DNA of 64,000 nucleotides from Persicaria tinctoria (lineage: Eukaryota > Streptophyta > Magnoliopsida > Caryophyllales > Polygonaceae), in contig JBANSL010000001.1 of NCBI GenBank assembly GCA_037127255.1, forward strand, positions 30,994,501-31,058,500. The letters run 5' to 3'. The notes beneath the pieces are model-generated. The model did no database searches. It saw only the letters and a program-made list of their open reading frames with translations, and was not told the DNA's origin. The stretch's first letter is position 1. Each line of letters opens with the position of its first letter. The translations under genes and the position numbers were made by a program. This document shows positions 21,101 to 31,925 of the stretch, piece after piece.

Positions 21101-22328
21101 TGACAAGAGGAAAACCTATCGTTGTTCTTGCCAAAGAATACTCAAACTCACAACTAGTATAGTGTGTAAGCAAGAGATCGATCCACAGGGAAATCTATTC
21201 AATTCGAGTGTCAATTCTAATCGCTAAAAGAGAATATGGGGTGTTTTGGTGTGTAAAAGATCCACCGTTTATCAAAGCGGAAGTAAGCAAAAAAAGTAAA
21301 TTGATTATAGAATGCAGTGGAGAGAAATAGGTTCACCTACAATTTATCACTTCGATTGATGAATTCGATCCTTGTTTCAACCTCTAGTTCTTGTCTTTTC
21401 CTATTAATGTTCGTGTCCAGATCTTAGGTAGATTACTAGTCTTACGAGTCCTAGCAACCCTTATCTCTAAATAACCCTAACACGGTTAAGAGTTAACCTA
21501 GAGATAGCATTAAGAGTATGAATTAACCAAGGTACACATAATATCAAGCTAAGAGTCGATATTCAACATATATTCAATTTCCTATACATTTAATTAGTCC
21601 TACGAGTCCTAAAGGGATATGATTGCCACTTGGGTTAAGGTTCGCTAGGAGGAATCTGCAAAACCCTAGCAATTGAATGAATCTACTCTAACTAGTTGAT
21701 CAGGCCAGAGAGAATAAAACACATTCAAGCAGTTAAGCACAAAGAAGTCAAAACATTGGAATAGGAATAAGAACTAGATTAAGAAACTCACAATTCAGCA
21801 AACAAAGATCCAAATCGTAGGCGAAACCTTGAGAGTTTAGTTGCTCATGCTCAACGGCGCTCTGAACAATGGAATAAAGTGCATAAGTTCCATGAAATAA
21901 TAAACTAGAAAAGTCTTAAATAGTGTTTAGAAAGTCGGCCAAACAACTCGACCAGAACCCTAACTAAAAACTAGCATCGAATGTCGCGCTTCTGCACGGG
22001 CCGTGGGGCGGCCGACGATCAGCGAAGTCCTCCATTTCTGCCTTCGAACCGTGGGGCGTCCAGGCATGCTGCGGGGCGGCCAGCGATTATTCCGGGCTTC
22101 TTCTTCCTTGTCTTCGCAGCTCCTATGCATCTTCCTTGGCTTGTTTTCACTCTTTTCCAATTCATTTCACCTTCAATCTACTGTATCTGAAATAAACCAT
22201 AAAATCATGTAGATTCCGCCTCTTCCATCTCAACAAGTAATTATGTAAATTCAACTAAATATATGCAATATTCACAACTAAACTATGCTAAATGCAATCT
22301 ATTATGCAACACTACATATGCTCTATCA
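21101..22328 (-). repeat. Gypsy-2 5' LTR
   Basis: This 1228-bp LTR begins TGACAAGAGG and ends GCTCTATCA on the plus strand. It is complete and undisrupted. It contains the sequence CCTAGCAATTGAATGAATC at 21665 that marks where the Sirevirus inserted in the other LTR. Confidence 0.9.
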
Positions 22329-22333
22329 GCAAG

Positions 22334-23540
22334 TCACGGCATGGTCCCCATAGACATCACCATCAAAGGTTCGAGAGCAAGCGGGACAAGGCCTAGGCAC
22401 CGTGAACAACGGAACTCCAGTCGATAGCTAAGCACACTGTGATAGGTCCTTCCATTCATAGTCTGCCCCATCCCAGAAATAGGAACTACACGCAACCAAT
22501 CAGATGAGTGAGCGCCCTTCTTAGACTTCCATAATGCCACCTGTCGCTGAGTAAATGAGAAAATAGAGTTTGATGTAGTAGCAACCTTCGCAAAATATAT
22601 ATCTATCAGTTTCTACATAAGTTTGGGGGTAGCGATTTCACTGGGATCGCGGAGAAGATCAGAACCCGTGACCTCATTAAAAGAATGACAAGCATCATCA
22701 AAAGTAGGCCCAACAACAATGATGCAAGAAGGACGTAAGAGCTTAGCCTGAAACTCAGCAGACTACAAACGGGATGCCAAAAAAACATAATGTAGCACAT
22801 CTCCAGCAGCATACACTCCGAGCCCACCAAACTAAAAAGGGAAGGTGGCGAGCCGCCCCTGCCAATCCCCAAACCCAGGCCTAGACGCAGTGACGATACG
22901 TTCCAAACAAGAACGGAGTGCCTCGTCAAAGGAAAGTTGGGTCGACCCAAAGACACGTGGAGAACAAGTACGCAAAGTAAAGTAGAGTTTAGAAATACTC
23001 GTACAAGCCCGAAGCAGAAGCAACTCGCACTGGGGGTCATCAATCCTCGCGACAGAATCCATAAGCTCTATGGTCCTAGTTACTCTCTTTGCCACAAGGT
23101 CGTTGCCGAAAACTGGGCAAATGCTTACAGGTCCACCCAGAACTTTGACACCACGCGAAGGCCGAGCAATAGATCGGGGGAAAACACCAGGAAGCCAACT
23201 TCTAGGGTCTTCTATAGGCCAAAAAACCTCGATCTTATCCACATTAAGATGAAGGATAAAGCGGAGACCGTCCTCCATAATCAGATCCAAGACCTTCCCC
23301 ACAACAACAGTGTCATCATCCAAGTACCATGCCTGCAGACTTAGGCCAAAAGATTCTCTAATCTTGCACATAAAGGATGCAACACCAAAGCAAAAAGCAG
23401 AGGGCCTAACGGATCTCGTTGCTGAACCCCCCGACAAGACCATAAGCTATGCTTCCCGTAATACAACCAATACGGTGGTGAAATGAGATTGATGCGTCAA
23501 TTCACCCCACATCTCATCCTAAAGGCCTCAAAATAAATTG
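22334..23540 (-). pseudogene. Non-LTR-type reverse transcriptase, 3' part, truncated by gypsy-2
   Basis: Read on the minus strand from about 23540 there is a YGKHSLWSCRGVQQ segment with RT motif B (RDPLGPLLF; the usual QGDP is changed to QRDP), a frameshift, then motif C AWYLDDDTVVVG (YLDD at about 23325), LHLNVDKIEVFWP, CELLLLRACTSISKLYFT and RIVTASRPGFGDWQ. Another frameshift near 22840 precedes VALWKSKKGAHSSDWLRVVP and GMGQTMNGRTYHSVLSYRL. The family is a widespread plant non-LTR RT that I cannot place in a clade. It stops at the gypsy-2 insertion, with GCAAG (22329-22333) as the expected right TSD; the rest lies off window. Confidence 0.78.
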
Positions 23541-25502
23541 ATATTTGTAGTATTATTTGTCTGATGATTAATATTCCCTTTATTGGTTCGTATTTGTTTC
23601 TTTTTTTGGCGTCGAGTCCTTGCTTTGGCGTCATGGCGTAGATATGTTTAGATTCGAGTTAGGTTGTAGTATCGTGAGTCCTATATTATTGAGAGAATCG
23701 TGGCTGTGTTCATGGTTTTCAAACAGCTCGAAGATTCCTCATTTAGGTGAGGACAACGTCGGTGATCCGCACTTCCCCATGTTTCGCCTTTTTCAACGAT
23801 GTGTTTGTGTTCTTTGCCTTCTCGGTATTGACAAGCCGTGTAAGTCATCACACTCTCTCGTGTGTCTCAGCATTTGTGGCTCGTCTTGAATCTTCCTCGG
23901 TTCGTCCGCTAGTTGACCGCTTTTATGAGTTGTGTGGATTTTTCTTTCATCTTTGTTAATTTGTGTTATTTAATATGTTGTGTGTTAACGGATAGTTTGT
24001 TTGTCAATTCTTCAACCAATTGAATTATCAAACAACTTGTTGCCTCGTATCTCAAATTCTTACCTAATCAAAATAAAATAAAATCGAAACCCACTTGACT
24101 GAAATATGACAAAATGAATCTAATTCATGTTGAATTATAATTAAACTGAATATCAACCGGAGCCCAAGATGAACCGATTCCCACCACTGCTATAGCCCCT
24201 CCCCTGACTTCTGAAAACACAAATGGAGCCCAAAATCGATGGCAAAGGAATGGTAGAAGCGGCCCCGTAACTACGGAGCAGCAGCAGCTGAAAACGCGCC
24301 GGTGTCCCAACTTAACGTCCACGTGCGATGGGCCTCTATGGCTTATAGCACTCAATACGACGTCGTTTCTGGTCGTTTTGCTTGCCTGTCTTATTACACA
24401 ACTCACAACAGCTCACCCGTACCAAAATGCGTAACGCTCAACCTGCACCTTTAGACATGATTCAGGAAAACACGTGCGCTGCATTTGTCCTCGGTCCCTA
24501 TACCCCACCTCGACCCCGCCTATTTACCGGCTAGCAAGGGACCTCGCCTATGCGATTCCGACGAATTCTGATCACAACAAAACGTCAAAACATTTTCGAT
24601 CGATGATTCGGTAGTTTCTTCAACTCCAAACACGTTAATCCTGTATACTAATCTTTAAAAATGATCCAACGGGTCGAACTCATGGGCCAAAATGAGTGAT
24701 GGGCCTATTATTATGTACCAAAGGCTTCATCCACCTCATTTTCCATTGACTTTATTCTTAATTTTTTCCAATTTATTTCCTACACTCCACAATGGTCGGA
24801 TTTCCCAATAAATCAAATCTCGTCACTTTTTTCATACCCTACTCTATTTTCTCTATAATTTCCAATATTAAAATAACTGGATTGATTTTACAACTAAAAA
24901 AAATTAATTTGATTTTATAATTATATTTTATAATTAATTTTAATAATTTAAAATCTTTTAACGGACTTGTTAATAAATTCGAAAATTAAAAAGTATCAAA
25001 TGAATACTTTCTATCCTAAATTTATTTGATATCTTAAAAATCTTAAATGAATTCAAATCAATTTAAACTCGTATTTCTCATACAAGTGATATTAAATATT
25101 ATAAAAATTACATTAAACATACATTGTCATTGAAAAATAATAAAAATTACATTACTTATATGCTAGCCGGAAGTTTAAAAAAACAGTGGAAGTTGAAAAA
25201 AAAAAAAAAAAGGGCTGAAATTTTAAAAAATGTGAAAAGGGCTGGAAGTTTAATTAAAAAAAAGCTTGAAGTTTAAAAAAAAATTGAAAAGCTAGAAATT
25301 TAAAATAATAATGAAAAGATGCAAATTTAAAAAAAAAATGATTTATTTTATGGACACATGACATAGTTCGATTGGTTTGGATTTGAGAAGGTTCCCAATA
25401 TATTAAGGCATCCTAAAAATCGGGAGGTTGTCCACAATAATCGGGTTGACCAAATGCCTTGAAAAAGTGAAGTGGGGAGGTAACCTGCCCACCATGTCGA
25501 TG
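23541..25502. other. Intergenic, no gene supported
   Basis: No ORF here has recognisable homology. 23600-24000 is ordinary mixed sequence, 24100-24560 is relatively GC-rich, and 24740-25350 is A/T-rich with degenerate GGAAGTTTAAAAAA-type short repeats (25165-25330). A 94-codon minus ORF at 24125-24406 has no family features and I do not call it. Confidence 0.5.
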
Positions 25503-25510
25503 CTCTTAGG

Positions 25511-26156
25511 TAGGGGTGGGCACAAATCCCGCAAATCCCGGTCCCGGTGGGATTTCGAAAAAAAATAGTAAATCCCGTCCCGGTCCCGTCCCGCAAAAAT
25601 TATGCGGGACGGGACGCGGGACGACCCGTCTCAATCCCGCAAATCTTGTCCCGTCCCGCATATATATAAATATAAATATTAATATTAATATATATTGTAA
25701 TACTATATATAAAATATATTATGTTATACAGTATATTATATATTATTATATAATATATATATATAGTATATATATATATATATTTGATTACATAAATACA
25801 TGTACAATTACAGTATATATATATACACAGTGTAATATACTACGTAATATATACACTGTACAAATATATACACTGTAATACAAAGGGTATACTTTGTCCA
25901 ACTTCTTAGTAATTACTAGCAAATTGATTAGCGTAAATAACATTTATATTCTATAAGAATTTTAATTTTTTTATAATGTTTTTTATTTGAGGGATAGGGT
26001 CCGTCCCGTCCCGGTCCCGTCCCGTCCCGTGAGGGACAAGGCCCGTGCGGGATTGAAAAAAAAATAGTGAATCCCGTCCCGGTCTCGTCCCGCAAAAATT
26101 ACGCGGGACGGGACGCGGGACGCCCCCCGTCCCGTCCCGTCCCGCGCCCACCCCTA
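25511..26156. mobile_element. hAT-type MITE, 646 bp, with CCCGTCCCG subterminal repeats
   Basis: The ends are TAGGGGTGGGC and GCCCACCCCTA, perfect 11-bp inverted repeats. They are flanked by the perfect 8-bp TSD CTCTTAGG (25503-25510 and 26157-26164). Both subterminal zones are strings of CCCGTCCCG/CGGGACGGGAC; the centre (25660-25980) is TA-rich. There is no coding capacity. Confidence 0.93.
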
Positions 26157-26164
26157 CTCTTAGG

Positions 26165-26972
26165 TCTCACACATGCCCGGTTTAGGGGCGGTTGAAGAAG
26201 TCCAACATGACAGGGCCCAATTTTTTAGGGGCCCAATATATATTTTCACATTATATAAATATAAACCTTCTTAAAATACTTGAATTGGCCAATATGACCA
26301 TATTGCCTTATTGGGCCTAGTTCGAATCCCACATTTAACATTTCCTACCCTTTATATAATTTTTCTTAAGCCCCTTTGTCTTTTCTTTTAGTTTCTATTC
26401 TTAACATTTTCTCTTTTTATCACTTTTAATTATATTTATTTATGTAAACATCTACTCTTTAGTTTTATAATAATATTTAAAATATTCATAATAATGTGGA
26501 ATTATCTCTTCAATTTTTTTATAATAATATTAAAAATATTTATAATAATGTAGAATTGTCTCCTTATTTCGATATGGCTAGTTTTATTTATTTTATAAAG
26601 ATATATTCTTTTCTAAATAAAATATGAATTTAATATTTTTAAGTATAGGTGGATGTATGAGTGTCTTTAAACAAAAGTATAATTATGTGCCATTTTCCAA
26701 TTTCATAATTTATGAATAATTGTAACATTTAACACATGATTTTCATGTAAATGTAAGATAAATTGTTCATTTTTTCATGATATCATTTATGCACATATTA
26801 TAATACGTAAATATAATTAATTATGACCATAAAAAACATAAAACAAAATAAATACAATAGGGCCTAATTCTAATTATCGGGCCGGTATAAATACCGGGAC
26901 AACCCTAGTCCCACAAATGGTAAAAAAAAATATCATACCAACCACATACCATCTGTATTTGTAATCACTTTT
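26165..26972. other. A/T-rich interval, possible degraded transposon
   Basis: It starts near TAGGGGCGGTTGAAG (26183) and ends near CCGGGACAACCCTAG (26898-26912), which could be decayed inverted ends, and GGGCCCAA/GGGCCTAA strings lie next to both. I find no matching TSD, so I do not call an element. No gene is visible. Confidence 0.35.
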
Positions 26973-26980
26973 GTGGTAAC

Positions 26981-27509
26981 CAGTGGCGAAGCCAGCCCCT
27001 AACATAGGGGTGGGCGAAATTTAGGCTAAAAATTACGTAATAATGAAACGAGTTTTGCTAAACTTTAAATAAATTTAATTGTGAAGGGTTATGTAAAAAA
27101 TTTCAAAAATTTATCCATATTATTAGAAGTGAATAAAATATATAATTAGTTAAAAAAATTCAAGGAAACCCCTTAATGAATAACTAAAATAGAATTCAAA
27201 CAATACTAATTGAAATTAATTATTCTCAATTTTAAAATATATTTGAAGTTATATATAAAAAAGGATAGTTAAAAATAAGTGAAGAAAATGTAAAAAGTGG
27301 GAATTGAACCTTGGGCTATAGATAAAGAGAAAAAAGTTCTCCATTTATACTTTACCAACTAGGCAAGGTAAACTTTATGATCCATTTTCCCTTCTAAATT
27401 AATTTAGACTTTTTTATTTTTTATTTTTTATATAGGTAAATCTTTTTTTTTTTTTCCGGGATTGGGGTGGGCTCGCGCTCATACGAGCCCACCCCTAAAT
27501 CCGCCAGTG
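26981..27509. mobile_element. hAT-type MITE, 529 bp
   Basis: The ends are CAGTGGCGAAGCC and, from the other side, CACTGGCGGATTT, an imperfect TIR. A perfect 8-bp TSD, GTGGTAAC, flanks it (26973-26980 and 27510-27517). Inner copies of AGGGGTGGGC (27006) and GCCCACCCCT (27497) extend the inverted symmetry. It is A/T-rich and non-coding. Confidence 0.92.
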
Positions 27510-27529
27510 GTGGTAACCGATATGGCGAT

Positions 27530-29210
27530 CACCCCTTAGGATATATATCTTGTGCACAATTATTAGCCTTTGATCTAATGGAATTGATGGCCATGATTTA
27601 AGTGTTTTTTTTTGTTTTTTTGAAAAATCTTGTAGGACCCACTAAAAGAAAAGCACTCACTCTCTCCTCTTGCCCTCTAGTGTTGTACGTGTAACTCAAC
27701 TCTTTTTTTTTTTTTTGCTGATTTTCTTCAAAATGTAAAGAATTTTAATGATTTTGTGAAAAATAAATTATTATGGGTGATTTAATTGCAGAACTCGCGT
27801 GATTTCGTTTGTTTAAAATTTTGACAATTCCACCGAATAATTTGCCATATGTTACCGAATAATGATTAATACTTCTTTGTCAATTAATTAATTTTAGATA
27901 AAACAAACCTCAAATCTATAAACTATACTTACAATTTATACGAATAATGCTTTATATTTCACCGAATAATGTCTCATATTTCACTGAATAATGTCTTGTT
28001 TTATTTTTTACCAAACAAAATAGTCCATATTCTGACGAGTAATAAATTAGATTTCACCGAATAATTTACCCAACTACTTAACACTATTAACCAAAATTTG
28101 ATACATACGTCTGAATAATTGACGAAAAATGAATCAAAATTCTGCATATGGTTAGAGATTGGCAATTGTCATGAATAATCTTTAGATATTCACCGAATAA
28201 TACCTGTATTTCACCGAATAATCATTGGAGACTCTTTTCTAGATATGAATTCCAAATAAGATTCAAATATGCAATCAAAGTTTCATACCGAAATTCGATA
28301 AACCAGAAACAACACAATTTCAAAAAGATAGAATTCCAATTGCCTGAAACATAAACCTAAAAAATAATAGCGCGAAACATAAACCTAAACTAGTGAATCA
28401 AAACAAGGTTACTGCCATACCAATTGAAATCGAAATCTAAACCAATCCTAATTGTGAAGCATAAATAAGTAGATTTCAAAGGCAAAATTCAGCATTCAAT
28501 CCAAAGGAAAACAAAAACGATGAACCAATATGTAGGTGAAGAATCCGTTCAAGGTCGACTACAATGGAAGCCTGCTAGCGCGATTGCTTTATGTTGTGGA
28601 GACGTACTGCCCATTGATTCGAGACCATAACAAGGTTCGGGTAAAGCACTGGTTCGGGTCCATAGCAACAGCGCCGCCGAGATGCTTGGAGACGTGCAGA
28701 GGAAGAGGCTGCCGACGGCGAGCGGCTTCCATGGTAGTCACCGGTCTTAAGGAGGAAGAGGCCGGATTGTCGATCTGGAGAGGAGGAGGGTCAGGGAAGC
28801 CGGCGGAGGAAGGAGGTCGCCACCACCGCCCAGATTTGTCGACTTCACCACCATCCCGCCTCACCCATCTTCCTCGCCGGCGTTGATAGATGTGCAGAGG
28901 AAGAGGATCGCCGGCGGTGGGAGGCTACCATGGTGGTCGCCGGTATTAAGGAGGAAGATCAGATCGGGGAAGCGGATTGCCGCTCTGGAGAGGAGAAGGA
29001 GGTCGAGGATTGCCGCTTCACAAATCAGGGCTAGGGTTTTATTGGTTTTTTCACACGCGCTTCTCATAGGTTTCCAGTGCAATTGGGCCTCATTTACCCC
29101 AATTTTTTTAAAAAAAACCCTTTGACGTGGCATGATCCTGGGCGCCCATTCCATATAGATCAATGGTCGAAATTTGTGCACAAAGTACACACTAAGGGGT
29201 GTGCACAAAT

Positions 29211-29213
<3 letters not shown>
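27530..29213. mobile_element. Family A copy 1: TIR element with CACCGAATAAT repeats and a GC-rich captured segment
   Basis: The left end reads CACCCCTTAGGATATATATC then TTGTGCACA; the right end reads TTTGTGCACAAAG, ACACTAAGGGGTGTGCAC on the same strand, so the two are inverted repeats of roughly 45 bp. At 27830-28215 the motif CACCGAATAAT recurs many times. At 28540-29040 there is a GC-rich, exon-like segment containing two diverged copies of a GTGCAGAGGAAGAGG...ATGGT(A/G)GTC unit (28694 and 28893). The right end runs straight into (CT)n(TA)n. Copies 2 and 3 share the layout. Confidence 0.72.
28540..29040 (+). other. GC-rich genic-looking segment captured in family A copy 1
   Basis: The segment has near-coding composition in an A/T-rich element and a tandem-like duplication. 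Open frames on both strands are short and I recognise no protein. It could be a captured 5' UTR and first exon. The corresponding segment in copy 3 (59740-60330) is also GC-rich but not obviously the same gene. Confidence 0.4.
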
Positions 29214-29379
<166 letters not shown>

Positions 29380-29599
29380 GGAGGTTAAACTGAAAAAGGG
29401 GCTTAAGATGAAAATTTTGCTTAAAATGAAAACGGGTCTGATTTAAAAAAAAAAATATGCGTCTGGCCCAACTGAACACGCTAACACGCCCTAAATCTCT
29501 TTCTCCTTCCTGTACGTTCAACGACAATTCCAGATCCTCCCCCTTCCAGATTGTCGTTCTTTGTTTCCACTCGATCACCTTCTTCGATCTTCAAGCAGA

Positions 29600-29846
29600 G
29601 CCCGTCTTCAAGGAGTCCGCCGCCCTATCACCACCGTCAACTCCGTCTCCCTCTTCGACCTCGATGTCTCCCTCCATGGCCTCTCCCTCCACTTGAATGT
29701 CAGCCTGGAGGTCGATTTGTCCATCCGCAACCCTAACAGGTCGGATTCAAGTACGTCGGCATCTCCCTCTTTCTGGACTATAGAGGCGATGAGGTCGGTG
29801 AGGCTCCGATCAATTTATACCCGACTGCTCATTGCAAAGGTATGAT
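29600..29846 (+). pseudogene. Captured LEA-2 (NDR1/HIN1-like) gene fragment
   Basis: One frame reads LFDLDVSLHGLSLHLNVSLE then VDLSIRNPNR; after a +1 shift the next block reads GFKYVGISLFLDYRGDEVGE. These are the core of the plant LEA-2 fold (a beta sandwich in NHL proteins, where V-x-N-PN-x-GF-Y is followed by YRG-x-VGE). The fragment is followed by AAAG|GTATGATC, a plausible splice donor. There is no complete ORF; start and end of the gene are absent. Identification is from pattern memory, and the order of the two blocks supports it well. Confidence 0.72.
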
Positions 29847-29998
29847 CTGCACAAGGGTGTCCTTCATATTCGATTCCCTTTTTCTTTCGTTCATTTTCAA
29901 TCTCTCGGTTGATCCATTTTTTGATCGACCTAATAGCGTGATCTCTATGTGATTTGTTATACCTAAAAGCTCGTTGATTGTTTTGATTGTATTCGTAG

Positions 29999-30140
29999 AT
30001 GGAATCTGCTAATTTTGATTACATGTTCAAGTTGTTGATGATTGAGGATTCCAGTGTTGGAAAGAGTAGTTTGCTATTGAGTTTTACTTCTGAAACCTTC
30101 GATTGGGGATCCACAATTTGCACCATCTGTCACCGTAATC
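29999..30140 (+). pseudogene. Captured RabC-like small GTPase first-exon fragment
   Basis: ATG at 29999 opens MESANFDYMFKLLMIEDSSV then GKSSLLLSFTSETFD. Plant RabC proteins begin in this style: an FDY-x-FKLL-I segment, the P-loop GDSGVGKS, then LLLSFTS-x-TFDD. Here the P-loop is EDSSVGKS, with the first and fourth positions changed, and the effector region is degenerate. The ATG is directly preceded by TTCGTAG, a good splice acceptor, and the LEA-2 piece upstream ends in a donor, so a chimeric spliced transcript is possible on paper. It is cut off 230 bp before the CACTA-1 insertion. Confidence 0.8.
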
Positions 30141-30399
30141 CAATAGTTAAATTCAACAAACCCTAACCGTCTCGCTCATCTTCAGGTTTTCGTGTGTACT
30201 AGTAATTTGTCTTCTTCAACCCCTTTTCCCTTGAAAATGTTTTTGTTTTTGTTTTAGTTTCTTAATTTTAAGTCAATGAATTGGTTATTGTGGATTGGAT
30301 GTAGAATTCAGCATCGATAGGTTTCTCAGACTCCAATTTTATGTCATTTTGCGATTATTTGTTGTTGCCACACTACAAAAAAAAAAAAAGAATTTTGCC

Positions 30400-30615
30400 A
30401 CGCACGGTAGCAACGGCAAGGGTCTGCCGTAGCTAGGAGGGTGATGTTGGCCACGGTGGAGCTACGGTTGAGGAGCACGGTAGCAACGGCAAGGGTCTGC
30501 CGTAGCTAGTAGGTAGAATTTGACTGTCGTCTAGCAACGGAAGAGGGGTCTCCCGTGGCTAGCTTCACTTCAGCTGGCGGCCATGGGTGTGACGGCAAGA
30601 CTCAGCCGTGGCAAA
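30400..30615. repeat. CACTA-1 left subterminal repeats
   Basis: A unit containing GGTAGCAACGGCAAGGGTCTGCCGTAGCTAG occurs at about 30405 and 30478, and shorter GCCACGG, CCGTGGCTAG and GCCGTGGC units follow to 30613. Such arrays are transposase binding regions in CACTA elements. Confidence 0.8.
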
Positions 30616-31853
30616 AAAAATTGGAATGGCGCCAAAATTATACACTCGCTCCAAAACTAAATTAAGCCCAAATATCAAATCCAACTTTCTATCTTCTTCT
30701 CTCTCCAACACCCGACTTTTTCTCTCTCCACATTCAAACCCTAAATCCCAAATCCCAAATCCCAAATTCCCCACATTCAACCCCAAATCTCTTCACATTC
30801 AACCCTAAATCGCTATGTAGATCTGACGACGTCTTCTTCTTCCGGTCTGAAGTCGGCCTACAGAGCACAGACTTGGCATCGACTCTCCCTCCTCCTCCGC
30901 CTCTCGTACCGCACAGACTCTCCCTCCTCCTCCGCCTCTCGTACTCCCTCCTCTTACCTCCTCTTACTGCCTCTCGTACCGCCTCTCGCACTTGGCGTCG
31001 ACTCTCCCTCCTCTTCCAGCTGTTGTTTGCCTCTCGTGGAGCCTAGGGTTTCGATTGCATCTTCGAGTAACATCTTGTTCGCCCTAGGTTCGTTCAAATC
31101 CCCTCCTTTTTTGTGCTTGCAAAACTTTTTAGTAGCTTGAATTGTTCTATGAGTGAACTTAGGGTTTCTTGTCATCATTCATCTACTATAAATCGTGATA
31201 AGGTTTGTGATATTCATCTGCTATGAGTGAACTTAGGGTTTCTTTCCAATTGGTGTGTTATTTTACCCCCCGATTTGTTTTGCGATTGTATTAGGCGGGC
31301 TTGTGTAATTGGATGACGGGCTCGCTCAATTTGGGTGTACTTATAAATCGTGTTTAGGTTTGTGATATTTATCTGCTTGTTAGTTCGTGTGGCATGAGGC
31401 TGAATTTGTGCTTTCTGGTTAAATCTTCTTATCTGTTAGAGTACTTTTATGCCATTTTGTGGATTCTTCTTGCACTAATGACCAATTGAGATTAAAGCCC
31501 TAAAAATTGATGTGTTGTGTGTGTGCTTTATGAAGGATGTTCAGTGGTTATTTGATTGTGAGTTGTCACAAAAGTCAGTGGTTAGCCGACACGACCTTGA
31601 AACTCTTGCTATGTCTCCATGTCATTATACATGACAAACTTTCAATATTTACTTATTCTGCATTTTATTTTGGTTTCAATATGCTTTCTTTCCATACTTG
31701 AATTGAAATATTTTCCATACCCAGTTGAAATATTTTGGTTTAAGTAAATTTTTCAGGAAATTAAAATAAAAGCAGTTGTATCAAATTTATGGTCTTTTGT
31801 GTAAATTTATGATTCATCATCTCTTATTCTATCTACTGCCTTGTGTTTGCTAG

Positions 31854-31925
31854 AGATCTCTCAAGTCAGGGTTTGAAAGGGTCGATCAGTGACAGCATTG
31901 GTCTTTTGACATGTTTGATGAGCCT
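31854..31925 (+). pseudogene. Captured 72-nt LRR exon (LRR receptor kinase type)
   Basis: The segment is exactly 72 nt, preceded by a TTTGCTAG acceptor and followed by a GTGAGT donor. It encodes DLSSQGLKGSISDSIGLLTC, one 24-residue leucine-rich repeat of the L-x-G-x-I type. Plant LRR receptor-like kinases of several subfamilies have arrays of 72-nt exons, each one repeat, so this is very likely a single captured exon. No kinase part is visible in the element. Confidence 0.72.

Larger units (their letters stand above)
16083..22328 (-). mobile_element. Gypsy-2: second non-autonomous Athila-like LTR element, left LTR cut by the Sirevirus
   Basis: The right LTR (21101-22328) and the remnant of the left LTR (16083-16331) share about 200 nearly identical bp up to the common end GCTCTATCA. 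A tRNA-Asp PBS at 21078-21097 puts the element on the minus strand. Inside are a gag-position ORF (20292-20861) and an ATHILA ORF-1-like pseudogene (17903-19209). There is no RT, RNase H or integrase. The element itself landed in a non-LTR reverse transcriptase, which continues on the right at 22334. Confidence 0.88.

Noticed and set aside
24125..24406. 94-codon minus ORF in intergenic DNA
   Set aside because: No conserved motif, no supporting context, and a length expected by chance in GC-richer sequence.
26165..26972. A third hAT-type MITE
   Set aside because: Possible ends TAGGGGCGG and CAACCCTA are visible, but no matching 8-bp TSD could be found.
30715..30800. Telomere-like CCCTAAA repeats
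   Set aside because: The repeats are AACCCTAAATCCC/AAATCCC variants in a short leader-like stretch, not a regular CCCTAAA array.
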